A stretch of 64,000 nt of DNA from Delphinus delphis (lineage: Eukaryota; Chordata; Mammalia; Artiodactyla; Delphinidae): positions 64,003,246-64,067,245 of the forward strand of contig NC_082689.1 in NCBI RefSeq assembly GCF_949987515.2, written 5' to 3'. Below the pieces are notes generated by a model. It was not told where the DNA came from, did not search any database, and saw only the letters and a program-made list of their open reading frames with translations. Each line of letters starts with the position of its first letter. Position 1 is the stretch's first letter. Both the position numbers and the translations under genes were made by a program. Positions 21,334-34,289 of this stretch are shown here, in pieces.

Positions 21334-24300
21334 ATGGTCATAGGAACATACATATCAATAATTACCTTAAACGTGAATGGATTAAATGCTCCAACCAAAA
21401 GACACAGGCTTGCTGAATGGATACAAAACAGTACCCATATATATGCTGTCTACAAGAGACCCACTTCAGACCTAGGGACACATACAGACTGAAAGTGAGG
21501 GGATGGAAAAAGATATTCCATGCAAATGGAAATCAGAAGAAAGCTGGAGTAGCAATACTCATAACAGATAAAATGGACTTTAAAATAAAGAATGTTACAA
21601 GAGACTAGGAAGGACCCTACATAATGATCAAGGGATCAACCCAAGGAGATATGACAACTGTAAATATATATGCACCCAACATAGGAGCACATCAATACAT
21701 AAGACAACTGCTAACAGCTATAAAAGAGGAAATCGACAGTAACACAGTAATAGTGGAGGACTTTAACACCTCACTTCCACCAATAGACAGATCATCCGAA
21801 CAGAAAATTAATAAGGAAACACAAGCTTTAAATGACACAATAGACCAAATAGATTTAACTGATATTTATAGGACATCCCATCCCAAAACAGCAGAGTACA
21901 CTTTCTTCTCAAGTGTGCATGGAACATTCTCCAGAATAGATCACATCTTGGGTCACAAATCAAGCCTCAGTAAACTTAAGAAAATTGAAATCATATCAAG
22001 CATCTTATCTGACCACAACGCTATGAGATTAGAAATGAATTACAGGGTAAAAAACGTAAAAAACACAAACACATGGAGGCTAAACAATACATTACTAAAT
22101 AAGCAAGCGATCACTGAAGAAATCAAACAGGAAATCAAAAAATACCTAGAGACAAATGACAATGAAAACAATGATGATCCAAAACCTATGGGATGCAGCA
22201 AAAGCAGTTCTAAGAGGAAAGTTTATAGCTATACAAGTCTACCTCAAGAAACAAGAAAAATCTCAAATAAACAATCAAAACTTACACCTAAAGGAACTAG
22301 AGAAAGAACAACAAACAAACCCAAAGTTTGCAGAAGGAAAGAAATCATAAAGATCATAGCAGAAACAAATGAAATAGCAACAAAGAAAACAATAGCAAAG
22401 ATCAATAAAACTATAATCTGGTTCTTTGAGAAGAAAAACAAAACTGATAAACCTTTAGCCAGACTCATCAAGAAAAAGAGGGAGAGGACTCAAATCAATA
22501 AAATTAGAAATGAAAAAGAAGTTACAACAGACACCACAGAAATACAAAGGATCCTAAGAGACTACTATGAGCAACTCTATGCCAATAAAATGGACAACCT
22601 GGAAGAAATGGAAAAATTCTTAGAAAGGTATAACCTTCCAAGACTGAACCAGGAAGAAATAGAAAATATGAACAGACCAATCAGAAGTAATGAAATTGAA
22701 ACTGTGATTAAAAACCTTCCAACAAAGAAAAGTCCAGGACCAGATGGCTTCACAGGTGAATTCTATCAAACATTAGAGGCGAGCTAACGCCCATCCTTCT
22801 CAAACTCTTCCAAAAAATTGCAGAGGAAGGAACACTCCCAAACTCATTATATGAGCCCACCATCACCCTGATACCAAGACCAGACAAAGATACTACAAAA
22901 AAAGCAAATTACAGACCAATATTACTTATGAATATAGATGCAAAAATCCTCAACAAAATACTAGCAAACAGAATCCAACAACACATTAAAAGGATCATAC
23001 ACCATGATCAAGTGGGATTTATCCCAGGGATGCAAGGATTCTTCAATATAGGCAAATCAATCAATGTGATACACCATATAAACAAACTGAAGAAGAAAGA
23101 CCATATGATCATCTCAATACATGCAGAAAAAGCTTTTGACAAAATTCAACACTCATTTATGATAAAAACTCTCCAGAAAGTGGGCATAGAGGGAACTTTC
23201 CTCAACATAATAAAGGCCATATACGACAAACCCACAGCAAACATCATTCTCAATGGTGAATAACTGAAAGCATTTCTGCTAAGATCAGGAACAAGGCAAG
23301 GAAGTCCAGTCTCACCGCTGTTATTCATACTTTTGGAACTCCTAGTCATGGCAATCAGAGAAGAAAAGAAATATAAGGAATACAAATTGGAAAAGAAGAA
23401 GTAAAACTGTCACTGTTTGCAGATGACATGATACTATACATAGAGAATCCTAAAGATGCCATCGGAAAACTACTAGAGGTAGTCAATGAATTCGGTAAAG
23501 TTGCAGGATACAAAATTAATGCACAGGGCTTCCCTGGTGGCGCAGTGGTTGACAGTCCTCCTGCCAATGCAGGGGACACGGATTTGTGCCCCGGTCCAGG
23601 AAGATCCCACATGCTGCGGAGCGGCTGGGCCCATGAGCCATGGCCACTGAGCCTGCGCGTCCGGAGCCTGTGCTCCGCGATGGGAGAGGCCACAACAGTG
23701 AGAGGCCCACGTACCGCAAAAAAAAAAAAAAAAAAAAAAAAAGTACAGGCAAAATTAATGCACAGAAGTCTCTTGCATTCCTATATACTAATGATGAAAA
23801 ATCTGAAAGAGAAATTAAGGAAACACTCCCATGTACCATTACAACAAAAAGAATAAAATACCTAGGAATAAATACCTAGGGAGATAGATAAAAGACCTGT
23901 ATGCAGAAAACTATAAGATACTGATGAAAGAAACTAAAGATGATACCAACAGATGGAGAGATATACCATGTTCTTGGATTGGAAGAATCAATATTGTGAA
24001 AATGACTATACTACCCAAAGCAATCTACAGATTCAATGCAATCCCTATCAAATTACCAATGGCATTTTTTTACAGAACTAGAACAAAAAATCTTAAAATT
24101 TGTATGGAGACACAAAGACCCCGAATTGCCAAAGCAGTCTTGAGGGAAAAAAACGGAGCTGGAGGAATCAGACTCCCTGACTTCAGACTATACTACAAAG
24201 CTACAGTAATCAAGACATTATGGTACTGGAACAAAAACAGAGACACAGATCAATGGAACAAGACAGAAAGCCCAGAGATAAACCCATGCACCTATGGTCA

Positions 24301-25308
24301 ACTAACCTATGACAAAGGAGGCAATGATATACAATGGAGAAAAGTCAGTCTCTTCATAAGTGGTGCTGGGAAAACTGGAGAGCTACATGTAAAGGAATGA
24401 GATTAGAACACTCCCTAACACCATACACAAAAATAAACTCAGAATGGATAAGAGACCTAAATGTAAGAATGGCCACTATAAAATTCTTAGAGGAAAACAT
24501 AGGAAGAACACTCTTTGACATAAATGATAGGAAGATCTTTTTTGATCCACCTCCTACAGTAATGGAAATGACAACAAAAATAAACAAATGGGACCTAATG
24601 AAACTTAAAAGCTTTTGCACAGGAAAGGAAACCATAAACAAGACAGAAAGACAACCCTCAGAATGGAAGAAAATATTTGCAAACAAATGGATGGACAAAG
24701 GATTAATCTCCAAAATATATAACCAGCTCATGCAGTTCAATAGTAAAAAAACAAACAACCCAATCCAAAACTGGGCAGAATACCTTAATAGACATTTCTC
24801 CAAAGAAGACATACAGATGGCCAAGAAGCACATGAAAAGCTGTTCAACATCACTAATCATTAGAGAAATGCAAATCAAAACTACAATGAGGTATCACCTC
24901 ACACCAGTTAGAAAAGGCATCGTCAGACAATCTACAAACAACAAATGCTAGAGAGGGTGTGGAGAAAAGGGAACCCTCTTGCACTGTTGGTGGGAATGTA
25001 AATTCATACAGCCACTATGGAGAACCGTATGGAGGTTCCTTAAAAAACTAAAAATAGAATTACCATATGATCCAGCAATCCCACTACTGGGCATATACCC
25101 AGAGAAAAACATAATTCCAAAAGACACATGCACCCCAATGTTCATTGCAGCACTATTTACAATAGCCAGGTCGTGGAAGCAACCTAAATGCCCATCGACA
25201 GATGAATGGATAAAGAAGTTGTGGTACATATATATAATGGAATATTACTCAGCCATAAAAAGGAACAAAATTGAGTCATTTGTTGAGACGTGGATGGACT
25301 CTGTATGA
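21334..25308 (+). pseudogene. L1 ORF2 (endonuclease and reverse transcriptase), broken
   Basis: ORF2 encodes the AP-like endonuclease and the reverse transcriptase used for target-primed reverse transcription. Its start (MVIGTYISIITLNVNGLNAP) opens at 21334 but shifts frame within the first 60 codons. A 387-codon open piece at 21624-22787 holds most of the endonuclease: [19 protein letters not shown] (the usual GDFNTPL, altered), [12 protein letters not shown] and [10 protein letters not shown]. The reverse transcriptase follows in pieces: [24 protein letters not shown] (22928-23263) and LFADDMILY near 23416 with its catalytic DD intact. A SINE (23527-23749) then splits it. Several stops and shifts leave no working protein. 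Confidence 0.9.
23527..23749 (+). mobile_element. CHR SINE, short form, inside L1 ORF2
   Basis: GGCTTCCCTGGTGGCGCAGT opens the element, the B-box region is GATTTGTGCCCCGG, and GTGAGAGGCCCACGTACCGC precedes about 25 A residues. The perfect target-site duplication CAAAATTAATGCACAG lies at 23511-23526 and 23750-23765. This short form is the type I associate with cetaceans. Confidence 0.93.
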
Positions 25309-28300
25309 CAGAGTGAAGTAAGTGAGAAAGAGAAAAACAAATATCGTATATTAACGCATGTATGTGGAACCTAGGAAAATGGTACAGACAAACCCGTTTC
25401 CAGGGCAGAAGTTGAGACATAGATGTAGAGAACAAACGTATGGACACCAAAGGGGGAAAGCAGTGGGGGTGTGGGGATGGTGGTGTGATGAATTGGGCAA
25501 TTGGGATTGACATGTATACACTGATGTGTATAAAATTGATGACTAATAAGAGCCTGCTGTATAAAAAAATAAATAAAGTAAAATTCAAAAAATTTTTTAA
25601 AAAAAGGAAAGAGTATGGGAACAAGAAGTACAAACTACTGTGATTAAAATAAATAAACTACAAGGATATATTGCACAGCACAGGGAATATAGCCAATATT
25701 TTATAACTTTAAATGGAGTATAGTCTATAAAATTTTTGAATGACTATGTTGAACACCAGAAACTATTGTGATATTTTTCTATTATGACATTTTAAACTAT
25801 ACCTTGATAAAAAATAAAAGAACATAAATAAAAGTAGCAAAAGGGAGAAGTTACATACAAGGGAACCCCCACAAGGGGTTTCTGCTGAGAAATATGCCAG
25901 CATAAGACTACTGGCATATTTCTCAACAGAAAATTTTCAGGCCAGAAGAGAATGGGAAGACAAATACAAAACGTTGAAAGAAAAACACTCACCATGAATT
26001 CTATACTCTTTGAAGCTGTCCTTCAGAAATGAAGGAAGGATAAATAGTTTGCCATACAAAAGCTGAGGGAGTTCGTTATCACTAGACCTGTCTTACAAGA
26101 AATGGTGAAAGGCAGTTTTGATTGCAAGTAAAAGGATGCTAATTAGTGTCATAAAAACATAAAAAGGTAGCATAAAACTCACTAGTAATGATAAATATAT
26201 AGTGAAAGTTAGAGTCTACAATATATTAATGGGGGTGTATAATATACTAACAACACTAAAAGTTAAAAATAAATGTAGTAAAAATACCCATAAATACAAA
26301 AACCTGTTCTTAGTTTTACAATGTAAAAGTATGTAAATTTTAACAATAATCTAAAATGTGAGGGATAGGAGAAGTAAAAGTGTGAAGTTTAGGAATTCTA
26401 CTGAAATGAAGTTGTTATCAATTTAAAATAGAGTGTTATAATTTTAAGATATTTTAAGTAATCTTCATGGTAATGACAAAGGAAAAATCAGTAACAATTT
26501 CACAAAAGAACAAGATAAAGAAGTCAAAGAATACTGATGCCAAAAGACATCAAAACATGAAAAAAGCAGGGTAAGAAACGAGGAACAATGAATCTACAAA
26601 ACAACCAGAAGACAACAAAATGGCAATAATAAATTCTTGCCTATCAATAATTACTGTAAACATATTAAATTCTCCAATCAAAAGACACAGAATGGCTGAA
26701 TGGATAAGAAAACAAGCTCCAAAAATATGCTGCCTTAAAGAGACTCCCTTTAACCATAAAGGCACACACAAACAGAGAGAAGGAATGGAAAAAGACACTC
26801 CAAGCAAATGGTAACCCCCCTACTCCCCACAAAAAAGTAGGGGTAGCTATACTTACATCAGACAAAATGGACTTTAAACTAAAAATCATAAAAATAAATA
26901 AATAAATAAGAAGGTCATTATCCATTATATAATTTTTTAAAAGTCAATCCATAATGTTATAGCAATTGTAAATATTTGTGCATCCAACACCAAAGTACCA
27001 AAATACATACAACAAAAACTAACAAATCTAAAAGGAGAAATAAACATCAATACAATAATAGTTGGAGATTTTAATACTCCACTCTCAACAATGGATAGAT
27101 CATTCTGATGGAGAACAAGGAAACAGTGTATTTAAACAACAATACAGTCCAAATGACCTAACAGACATATGTAGAACATTCTAGTCAACAGCAGAATTCA
27201 CATTATTCTTGAGTGCACATGGAACATTTTTTAGGAGAGACCAAATGTTAGGCCATAAAACAATTCTTCAATAAGACTGAAATCATAACAAGAGGAAAAC
27301 TGGAAAAAATTCACAAATACATGGAAATTAAACACTTTCCTGAACAACCAATGGATCGAAGAAGAAATTAAAGATAGAAAAGTTTGAGACAAATCAAAAT
27401 GTAAACAAAACATATCAGAACTTATGGGATGCAAAGAAAAGCAGTTCTAAGTGTGAAGTTTATAGCAATAAAAACTTACATTAAGAAGCAAGAATGATCC
27501 CAAATAAACAAACTAATTCTATTCCTTAGGAACTTGAAAAATAACAAGCTGAGCCAAAAGTTAGCAGGAGGAAGGAAATAAAGATTAGAGCAGAAATTAA
27601 AGAAACAGAGAACAGGAAAATAGAAACTATTAAGCAAACTGAGTTGGTTCTTTGAAAAGAAACAAAACTGACAAACTCTAAGCTGGACTATCCAGGGAAA
27701 AAGGAGAGAAGACCCAAATCAAAATTTTAAATGAAAAAGGAGACATTACAACTGATACCACAGAAATACAAAAGATCATAAGATGCTACTGTGAACAAGT
27801 ATATGCTAACAAACTGGATAATCTAGAAGAAATGGAAAAATTCTTAGAAACATACAACCTACCATGGCTGAATCAGGAATAGAAAATCTGAATAGACCAA
27901 TTACTAGTAAGGAAATTGAATCAGTAATCTAAAACCTCCCCATGAAGAAAAGCCAAGGGCCAGATTGCTTCACTGGTGAATTTTACTGAACATTTTGAGA
28001 ATAACTAAGACAAATCCTTCTCAAACTCTTCCAAAAAATTGAAGAGGGAACACTTCCAAACTCATTTTACAAGGCCAGCATTACCCTGATACCAAAGCCA
28101 GATAAGGACATTACAAGAAAAGAAAACTACAGCCCAATATCCCTAATGAATGTAGTTGCAAGTATTCTCAACAAAATACTAGCAAAACCAAGTTTAGCAG
28201 GCACATTAAAAGGATCATCCACCATGATCAAGTGGAATTTATCCCTGGGATGAAAGGACTGTTCAACATACGTAAATCAATGTGATACATTACGTTAACA

Positions 28301-29001
28301 GAATGAAAGAAAAGAATCATATGATAATCTCAATGGACAAAGAAAAAGCATTTGATAAAATTCAATATCTATTCATGATAAAAACACTTAACAATTAGGC
28401 CTAGAAGGAACATAACTTGACATAATAAAAGACAACAAGTGACAAGCCCACAGCCAATACTATACTCGATGGTGAAAAGTTTAAAGCTTTTCCTCTAAGA
28501 TCAGGAAAAAGACAAGTGTGCCCACTCTCACCACACCTAATCAACATAGTACTGGAAGTCTTAGCTAGAGCAGTCAGGCAAGAGAAACAAAGGCATCAGA
28601 ATTAAAAAGGAAGAAGTCAGATTGTCTCTATTTGCAGATGACATGATTTTATATATAGAAAATCCTAAAAACTCCACCAAAAAACTGTTAGAACTAATCA
28701 ATGAATTTGGTAAGGTTGCAGGATACAAAATTAACATACAAAAATCAGCAGCGTTTCTATACACTAACAATGAATTTTATGAAAAATAAATAAATCCCAT
28801 TTATAATAGCATTAAAAATAAAATAGTAATAAATTTAACTAAAGAGGTGAAAAATTTCTACTCTGAAAATTACATTTCCATTGATGAAAGAAATAGAAGA
28901 CACAAATAAATGGAAAGGTATTCATGCTCATGGATTGGAAGATTAATATTGTTGAAATGTCAGTACTACCAAAAGCCACCTGTAGATTCAATGCAATCCC
29001 T

Positions 29002-29246
29002 GGAGTTTGGGATTAAAATATACACACTACTATATACAAATTGGATAACTAACAAGGTCCTACGGTACAGCACAGGGAACTACACTCAATATCTTATAAT
29101 AACCTATAATGGAAAATAATCTAAATATATATAAATAAAAATTATCTATATATATATGTACATATATCTGAATCACTTTGCTGTACAACTGAAACTAACA
29201 CAACATTGTAAATCAACTATATTTCAATAAAAGTTAAAAAAATAAG
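29002..29246 (+). mobile_element. Short L1 3'UTR insertion
   Basis: The host ORF2 reads GATTCAATGCAATCCCT, then switches to L1 3'UTR sequence (GGAGTTTGGGATTAAAATAT, then CAACTATATTTCAATAAAAG and an A-rich tail). It then resumes at CTAATGGCATTTTTTTTACAG. Only about 245 bp of 3'UTR was copied. A clear target-site duplication could not be fixed. Confidence 0.85.
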
Positions 29247-29477
29247 ATTCTAATGGCATTTTTTTTACAGAAATAGAAAAAGACACTCCTAAAATTTGTT
29301 TAGTACCACCTAAAACCCTGAATAGCCAAAATAATAAGAAAGAAGAACAATGAAGGGGGCATCACACTTCCTGATTTCAAGCTATACTATAAAGCTATAG
29401 TAATTAAAATAGTATGGTACTGGGATTAAAAAAAGACAAAGAGACCAATGGAACCGAATCAAGCATATGACTAACAA

Positions 29478-29546
29478 ATTAAGCATAGAAGGAACATATC
29501 TCAACATAATAAAGGCCATAAATGACAAGCACCCAGCCAACATCAT
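29478..29546 (+). repeat. Out-of-place copy of an ORF2 segment
   Basis: The stretch AGCATAGAAGGAACATATCT...CATAATAAAGGCC...ACCCAGCCAACATCATA belongs to the '[22 protein letters not shown]' region of ORF2. That region also occurs in its normal place at about 28398-28470. Here it replaces the expected AGAGAGCCCAGAAATAAACC segment. Confidence 0.7.
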
Positions 29547-31010
29547 AAATCATATAAGGCCAACTAATATTTGACAATGGAGCCAAAAATACTCAATGGA
29601 GAAAAGAGTCTCTTCAATAAATGGCAGTGGGAAAATAGATTATTCACATGTAAAAGAATCAAACTTGACCCCTATCTTATACCACTCACAACAATTAACT
29701 CAAAATGGATGAAATACTTAAATGTAAGAACTGAAATCATGAAACTTCTAGCAGAAAACACAGGAAAAAAGCTCCTTGACATGGGTCTTGTTAATGAATT
29801 TTTTGAAGTCATACCTAACGTACAAGCAACAAAAGCAAAAATAAATGCACGGACTACATCAAACTAAAAGGCTTCTGCATACCAAAAGAAACTCTCAACA
29901 AAGTGAAAAGACAACCTATGGAATAGGAAAATATTTGCAAACCATGTATCTGTTATTTATAAAATATATAAAGAACTCATACAGTTTAGCAAAAAACCAA
30001 GTAATCCAATATAAAAATGGGCAAAAAAAAACCCTCAAAAGACATTTTTTCAAATAAGATATACAAATGGCCAATAGGTACATGAAGGGATGCTCAATAT
30101 CACTAGTAATTAGGGAATTGCAAATTAAAACCACAATGAGATATCACCTTATGCCTGTTATAATGGTCATTATCAAAAAGACAAGAAACAAATGCTGACG
30201 TGGACGTGGAGAAAAGGGAACCCTTGTGTTGGTGGGATTGTAAATTGGTGCAGCCACTTTGGAAAACAGTATGAAGTTTCCTCAAAAAATTAAAAACGGA
30301 ACTACCATATGATCCAGCAAGTCCACTTCTGGGAACATATCCAAAGGAAATGAGAACACTAACTCAGATATCTGTAATCCCAGGTTCATAGCATTATTTA
30401 CAACAGCCAAGACATGAAAACAACCTAATGTCCATCAAGGGATGAATGGATAAAGATGATGTGGTATCATATACAATGGAATATTGTTCAGCTATTAAAA
30501 AAATGAGCAAATTCTACCATTTGCAACAACATAGATGGATCTTGTAGGCATTATACTAAGTGAAATAAATTAGAGAAAGACAAATACTGTATGATCTCAC
30601 TTATACAGGAAATCTAAAAACTAACACACCAAACTCATACAAAAAGATCAGAGATCAGACTGGTTATTAGAAGGGACAATGAGGGGTGAGGGGAGGGGGA
30701 ATTGGAGGAAGTTGATCAAAAGGTATAAACTTCCAGTTACAAGCAAGTACTAGGAATGTAAGCTACAACATGATATAGTTAACACTGCTGTATGATATAC
30801 AGTATAGGAAATCTGTTCAAAGAGTAGACCCTAAGAGTTCTCATTACCAGGTGAAATTTTTTTCCTTTTGTTGTGTCTATGAGATGATGGATGTTAGACC
30901 TATTGTCATCATTTCAAAATCTATGTAAATCAAACTATATTGTACACTTTAAACTTTATACCATGGTACATGTCAATTACTTCCCAATAAAACTGGAAAA
31001 AATAGTTGAA

Positions 31011-32750
31011 TAAATAAAAAAGGTGTTTGGTGGGGGACAAAAGGGTTCATATAAAAAATAATTGAATTCACTGGGATGTATATTTCACTAACATAGGAGG
31101 AGTAAGATGAGCTTTTTTGGAAATAAAAAGTGTTTATTCTTAGTCTAAGGTAGACTGTTTATCACAAGTTTTGTCTGGCTTTCCTATCAAGACATTATTC
31201 TTTTGATAATTTCTAGAGTTGCCTTTCTATCGTCATTTAGCAAAGCACCCTCACCATTCGTCCCTTTTAAGGAATAAAAGGCCAAGCAGATGAGGCAAAG
31301 TCTCAGTCTGTTTCCTTCACAAAGTGAAGCTAATGTTTTCTGAAGCAAGAACCCAGAGAGTTGTCATTAGTTGGTAGCACTGATATAGGGTTTAGGCGAC
31401 TCACGCTGTCTCCTTAAATGTTTTCAGAATACATTAATGTGAATGAACATTACAATTCTGTTGCCAAATGCTTTCAGGGATGTGAAAATGAATAATTTGG
31501 GTAAAAATTGGGAAATCTCTCAGATAAATGCTTCTCTTTGATTGAACAGGGACAGGATGTAATTGCCCTAGTGTGCTGTAATTTGGAAGGGCTTCTGGAG
31601 AAGATCCATGTCTTTAAAAATTAAGTATATGTTCGACTTTAACGGTAAGCTTTATAAGGATTCATGCCATTGCGTAGTGCAGAAAGGAAGTTGAATTAGA
31701 AAGGCTATAAAACAAGACATGAACAAATGAAAAAATAAAGAGTGAAAGTTCTCTTAATTTTTTTCTTTACCCATAAAATGCCCTGGATCTATTTGACTGT
31801 TTCTTGAAGAATTTCTTTACTCCATATACTTCTCTTGGTATTATTTATGTGGTACAGCTGCCACAGGGTGTTTTTTTAAAAAAAACTATTAAACACAAGA
31901 TGTAAAAATCAATCCATAATGAAAACCACAAGAGCCCACAACTCAGAAATGAAGCATATATATTTCCAAGTATTTTAATTTTTCTGAAAAGTCACATAAG
32001 TACAATATTTCTCAACTTCAAAAGGCCAAACTAACCAGGTGGTAGTGAAACACTGTTCTCTAGCGAAGGCATTAAGCCTTTTGTCTGTGACAATCCTAAA
32101 TAGAGAGCGCTGTTCACTCTTATTTTATTCCTACCATCCTAGCCTGGAACTAGGTCTACGTATATTTTGGTGGATATGTACTTTTTGCTTGTATTACAAT
32201 GTGTACAGCCAACAATTATTTCTATACAGCACCTAAACTGAGTACCAAGAATCCTTGATGTTTTAAAAGAAACTGATATATAGAACTTTAGGAAATAAAG
32301 AATGTCTAGCCAGAAAATCTCTCCATTTAACTAAAAGGAACATAAATGTTCAGGATTTTCAGTTTTGATTGAAAGAGTAGGGGAAAGAAAAAAATCTAAA
32401 CTGGTCCACCATAAAGTCTACCATAAACCTGCTTTTCTGTTCAAAGCATTTTGTTAGAATCGTGCATAAATGGAACTGAAGCTATACATCTGCTTTTTCA
32501 TCCACAATCTCAATTACCAATATAGAACCGAAGCAAGCTTTGGAGATGACATAGTAATTGAGTTTTTCCAAGCTAATTACGGGCTACGCCAAACAAGTAG
32601 ACACCCACCAAATATTCATCGATTCCTCCTTTTATTCACCAACAGTGAAAAGAGTCAAACTAAGCTCTTTAAAATGTGTCTTCCCATTTTTTGGCTCTTG
32701 CAAATGATAGACACATTATAAGGCCTGAGAGCTCAGATTCAGGAGAATAT
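31011..32750. other. Single-copy spacer
   Basis: I see no repeat that I can name and no exon. The sequence is AT-rich with ordinary base composition. ORFs at 32039-32236 and 32470-32721 show no recognisable domain. Confidence 0.5.
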
Positions 32751-32754
32751 TTTG

Positions 32755-32945
32755 ACAGAAGTCATGAATCTGAGAAATTCTATGCTCTAGTCCTGTCTGT
32801 TCGCATATGGAGAAAGCCGGGCCCAGAGAGGTGAAGCTCAGGGCCTGCATCCCACACAGCTTGGCAGGGGCGGAGCCAAGGCAAGAACTTAAATAATTTT
32901 ACCTTCAGGCTCATGATCTTCCCACTGTGCCATGCTGCCTTCTCT
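32755..32945 (+). repeat. Probable MIR SINE fragment
   Basis: The order GTCATGAATCTGAGAAATTC, TAGTCCTGTCTGTT, GGGCCCAGAGAGGTGAAGCT, CACACAGCTTGGCAGGGG and TTCCCACTGTGCCATGCTGCC resembles a MIR core and tail, though decayed. Confidence 0.6.
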
Positions 32946-33214
32946 TTACTGTGACAGGTGTGGCAGCCTTAACTACATTATCCCTCCCATACTACTCCAG
33001 TGACTTGCTGGTTTTCTATAAATGCTGAGTCATCTGAGGAATTAGTAAAGGGAATACCTCAATGATACACGGAGGCAGTGTATAATCATGCATCATGTTA
33101 ACTGTGATTCTTCCAGAGTCCCGAATGATAGACCCTTGAATGAACCCACCAAGGTGACCACTGGTACCTGATCAGTTCACATTTGACACGCTTTTTGTAG
33201 CTGACTACATGGTA

Positions 33215-33340
33215 AACATTTTTCTTTTTCTTTTCTAGCTTTGAGGTATAACTGACAAAAATTATATGTATTTAAGGTCTAGCAACTTGATGTCTTGATA
33301 TACATATACCTTGTGAAGTGATCTACATGGTAAACTTTTT
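33215..33340 (-). repeat. Probable L1M 3' end, minus orientation
   Basis: TTTGAGGTATAACTGACAAA, TATTTAAGGTCTAGCAACTTG and TGATATACATATACCTTGTG form the pattern expected of a reversed ancient L1M terminus. It is short and diverged. Confidence 0.55.
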
Positions 33341-33872
33341 ATGCTGGCTTATAATTTTACAAGGTTCAATCACAAAGAAAATACCTTGTTAAGAAATAAT
33401 ATTGAATCTAAAATGACAGTGCTAGAGTAGCAGAAGAAAAACATTTTACCAGGCACATTCTCATGTATAAAAAGAGTTTATTTTTTTGCTTTGGAAGCTC
33501 AGTTATGCTTGTTTAGCATAACATGTTTATAGTGAGAGAGCACTTAATATATTAGCATGTGTCATCCATTACATTCCTGACAGGAAACTGAGCACAGATA
33601 AATGGGACCTTAAGGAGACATCCAATTCCTGCATTTATACTTAGTCTGGGAGCCAGAGAAGAGGCAAAGCAATGCACGTAAGTATAAATATGCATGACCA
33701 GTAGAGTGGTGTTATTCAGATGACTTTCTGTCATCAACAAGCCAGTTGAACACACACAGACATTAAAGACTTTTTTTTTAACATAGAAGTTTTTTTCCTC
33801 CAATGCATCTCTGCCATGTCTGGTTGTTTTCATTGGTTGAGTGGGCAGTTTTCTTAAGCTACTTTACATTCT

Positions 33873-34035
33873 GTATTAGTTTGCTAGGGTTTCCATAAAA
33901 TACCACAAACTGGGTGGTTAAACAATAGGTGTTCATTTTCTCGCGGTTCTGGAAGCTAGAAGTCCTAGTTCAGCATGTCAGGAGGGCTAGTTCCTCCTGA
34001 GGGCTGTGAGGAGAGGATCTATTTCATGCCTCTCC
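33873..34035 (-). mobile_element. MLT1-type (ERVL-MaLR) LTR fragment, minus orientation
   Basis: The sequence TGTATTAGTTTGCTAGGGTTTCC, ACCACAAACTGGGTGGTTAAAC, CGGTTCTGGAAGCTAGAAGT and GAGGGCTGTGAGGAGAGGAT reads as the reverse complement of an MLT1 LTR 3' end. Only the R/U5 side is present. No gag or pol sequence is seen. Confidence 0.7.
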
Positions 34036-34289
34036 TAGCTTCAGATAGCTTGCTAGCAATTTCTGCTGCTGCAAAACTCCAATCTTCTTCCTTACTGGGC
34101 ATGGCCATGGAATGATATTCTGGCCAATGAGATGTGAGCAAAAGCACTGAGAGCAGGTTCTGGGCAATATCCTTAATGAAAGTTGCTTTCTCTCCACTTC
34201 CTCTGCCTCCCTTCCCTTCACCTGGAACATGGACATGGTATGAGCCCACTTCAACCTTACATATGAGGGAAACATCCTAGGGCAGTAAT

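Larger units (their letters stand above)
19464..25607 (+). mobile_element. Full-length L1 (6.14 kb with one SINE inside)
   Basis: The older L1 3'UTR is interrupted after AAAGAGTACGGG and resumes after AAAGAGTATGGG (19452-19463 and 25608-25619), a 12-bp target-site duplication with one change. The insert holds a complete order: 5'UTR 19464-20414, ORF1 about 20415-21279, ORF2 about 21334-25308, 3'UTR to an AATTTTTTAAAA tail. Its 3'UTR carries a GGACACCAAAGGGGGAAAGC block and ends differently from the L1 at 34836. Both ORFs are broken. Confidence 0.93.
11061..25822 (+). mobile_element. Old L1 (host element), split by four later retroinsertions
   Basis: The element starts near 11061 with an L1 5'UTR. 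ORF1 begins near CAAACGAAGGAACAAGATAA (about 11377) and ends near 12240. The ORF2 endonuclease region spans 12830-13600, the reverse transcriptase region 14596-15260 and 17326-17880, and the C-terminal region up to 19150. The 3'UTR runs 19150-19463 and resumes at 25608-25822. Interruptions are a SINE (12427-12560), an L1 tail (13912-14595), an SC5D retrocopy (15278-17308) and a full-length L1 (19464-25607). After these are removed the L1 reads through in one order. All frames carry many stops and shifts, so it is dead. Its 5' boundary is approximate. Confidence 0.82.
25826..31010 (+). mobile_element. Ancient L1 (L1M-like), from ORF1 C-terminus to 3' end
   Basis: It begins in the ORF1 C-terminal part (GTTACATACAAGGGAACCCC, then AAAATTTTCAGGCCAGAAGA). 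ORF2 runs from about 26620 (AATTACTGTAAACATATTAA) through an endonuclease part (GTTGGAGATTTTAATACTCC at 27060) and a reverse-transcriptase part (TTTGCAGATGACATGATTTT at 28630). The C-terminus is at 30300 and the 3' end, with CAATAAAACTGG, near 30990. It is more diverged than the other L1s, with no frame over 100 codons. An L1 tail (29002-29246) and a displaced ORF2 segment (29478-29546) interrupt it. It may be the 3' half of the element whose 5' half lies before 11061. Confidence 0.85.
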
